The position numbers were made by a program, and so were the translations under genes. A stretch of DNA of 36,659 nt, taken from a virus. The notes beneath the pieces were generated by a model. It saw nothing but the letters and a program-made list of their open reading frames with translations. It made no database searches and was not told where the DNA came from. The stretch is taken from positions 1 to 36,659 of IMG/VR virus record IMGVR_UViG_3300042923_001335. One strand, given 5' to 3'. Positions 36,512 through 36,659 of the stretch are shown piece after piece (the stretch's first letter is position 1; each line of letters begins with the position of its first letter).

Positions 36512-36556
36512 GTTTCTCTCGGCCCGGTGCGCGGCGGGTGTCGGGCGCTGCGCCCG

Positions 36557-36562
36557 TAGACT
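36557..36562 (+). promoter_or_regulatory. -10 element TAGACT of the host gene
   Basis: TAGACT ends exactly 6 nt before GTG 36569, predicting a leaderless transcript. The same geometry in this host gene and in three phage genes suggests the phage uses the host's standard leaderless promoters. Confidence 0.5.
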
Positions 36563-36568
36563 GCGCCG

Positions 36569-36659
36569 GTGCGACGTTCCGACCGTGACGTGCGGGTGTG
36601 CTTCGTGGGTGACTCGTTCGTCGCGGGGGTGGGGGACGACTCGGCGCTGGGCTGGGTCG
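36569..36659 (+). CDS. SGNH/GDSL-type hydrolase, N-terminal part (host)
   Basis: The frame starts at GTG 36569 and runs off the window end. The first 30 residues include VCFVGDSFVAGVGD, the block I motif (GDS) of SGNH/GDSL esterases and lipases, with the catalytic Ser at about residue 16. It is chromosomal DNA beyond the prophage, so it marks the host side of the insertion. The rest of the protein is not visible. Confidence 0.75.
   Translation, partial: MRRSDRDVRVCFVGDSFVAGVGDDSALGWV

Overview
The window is an almost complete temperate siphovirus-type prophage of about 36 kb in a very GC-rich actinobacterial genome. The host call rests on the high GC, the actinobacterial LexA-type box, leaderless TANNNT promoters, and protein families typical of actinophages. 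A Micrococcales host such as a Cellulomonas relative is plausible, but the window does not prove it. A 100-bp perfect direct repeat at 1-100 and 36370-36469 holds the 3' half of a tRNA-Arg(ACG) gene and marks the attachment site. The last ~190 bp are host DNA: a tRNA terminator and the start of an SGNH/GDSL-type hydrolase gene.

Layout from left to right: (1) att copy and terminator. (2) Four small plus-strand genes (218-1385): a membrane peptide, a small HTH protein, an HNH-like zinc protein, and a gene behind a perfect LexA box. (3) A strong terminator at 1387-1439. (4) One long minus-strand block transcribed right to left. Read from the left edge, it holds lysis (holin, small membrane protein, M15 endolysin), tail tip and fibre genes, tape measure, tail-assembly chaperones with a CCCAAAA -1 frameshift, major tail protein, neck/connector genes, major capsid, scaffold, minor capsid, portal and terminase. 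Upstream of the terminase come the replication/recombination genes (PD-(D/E)XK resolvase, prim-pol/SF3 helicase, putative ssDNA-binding protein, Cas4/RecB-like nuclease), a ladder of tiny overlapping zinc-ribbon genes, an excisionase-like protein, an antirepressor and a Cro-like protein. (5) A control region at 32965-33020 with paired operators. (6) A plus-strand repressor-type HTH gene followed by two unknown genes (33632-35058). (7) A tyrosine integrase next to the right att copy.

The minus-strand block is interrupted by genes that seem to have their own promoters: a lipoprotein (11658), a 55-aa protein (15611) and a 65-aa protein (26720) on the plus strand, and a membrane/coiled-coil protein (20574-21134) on the minus strand. 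These are probable cargo ('moron') genes.

Points most worth a second look: the HTH / degenerate nucleotidyltransferase-like / 306-aa cassette in the repressor-integrase interval, a common site for phage-borne defence or conversion genes; a 67-nt tRNA-like element with encoded CCA; two distant clusters of TGTCAC repeats that share an 18-bp block; a left junction that looks like attP rather than attL; and a perfect 12-bp-arm palindrome in the antirepressor gene that pairs a Shine-Dalgarno sequence with its complement. All functions are read from sequence by eye; no database search was run.
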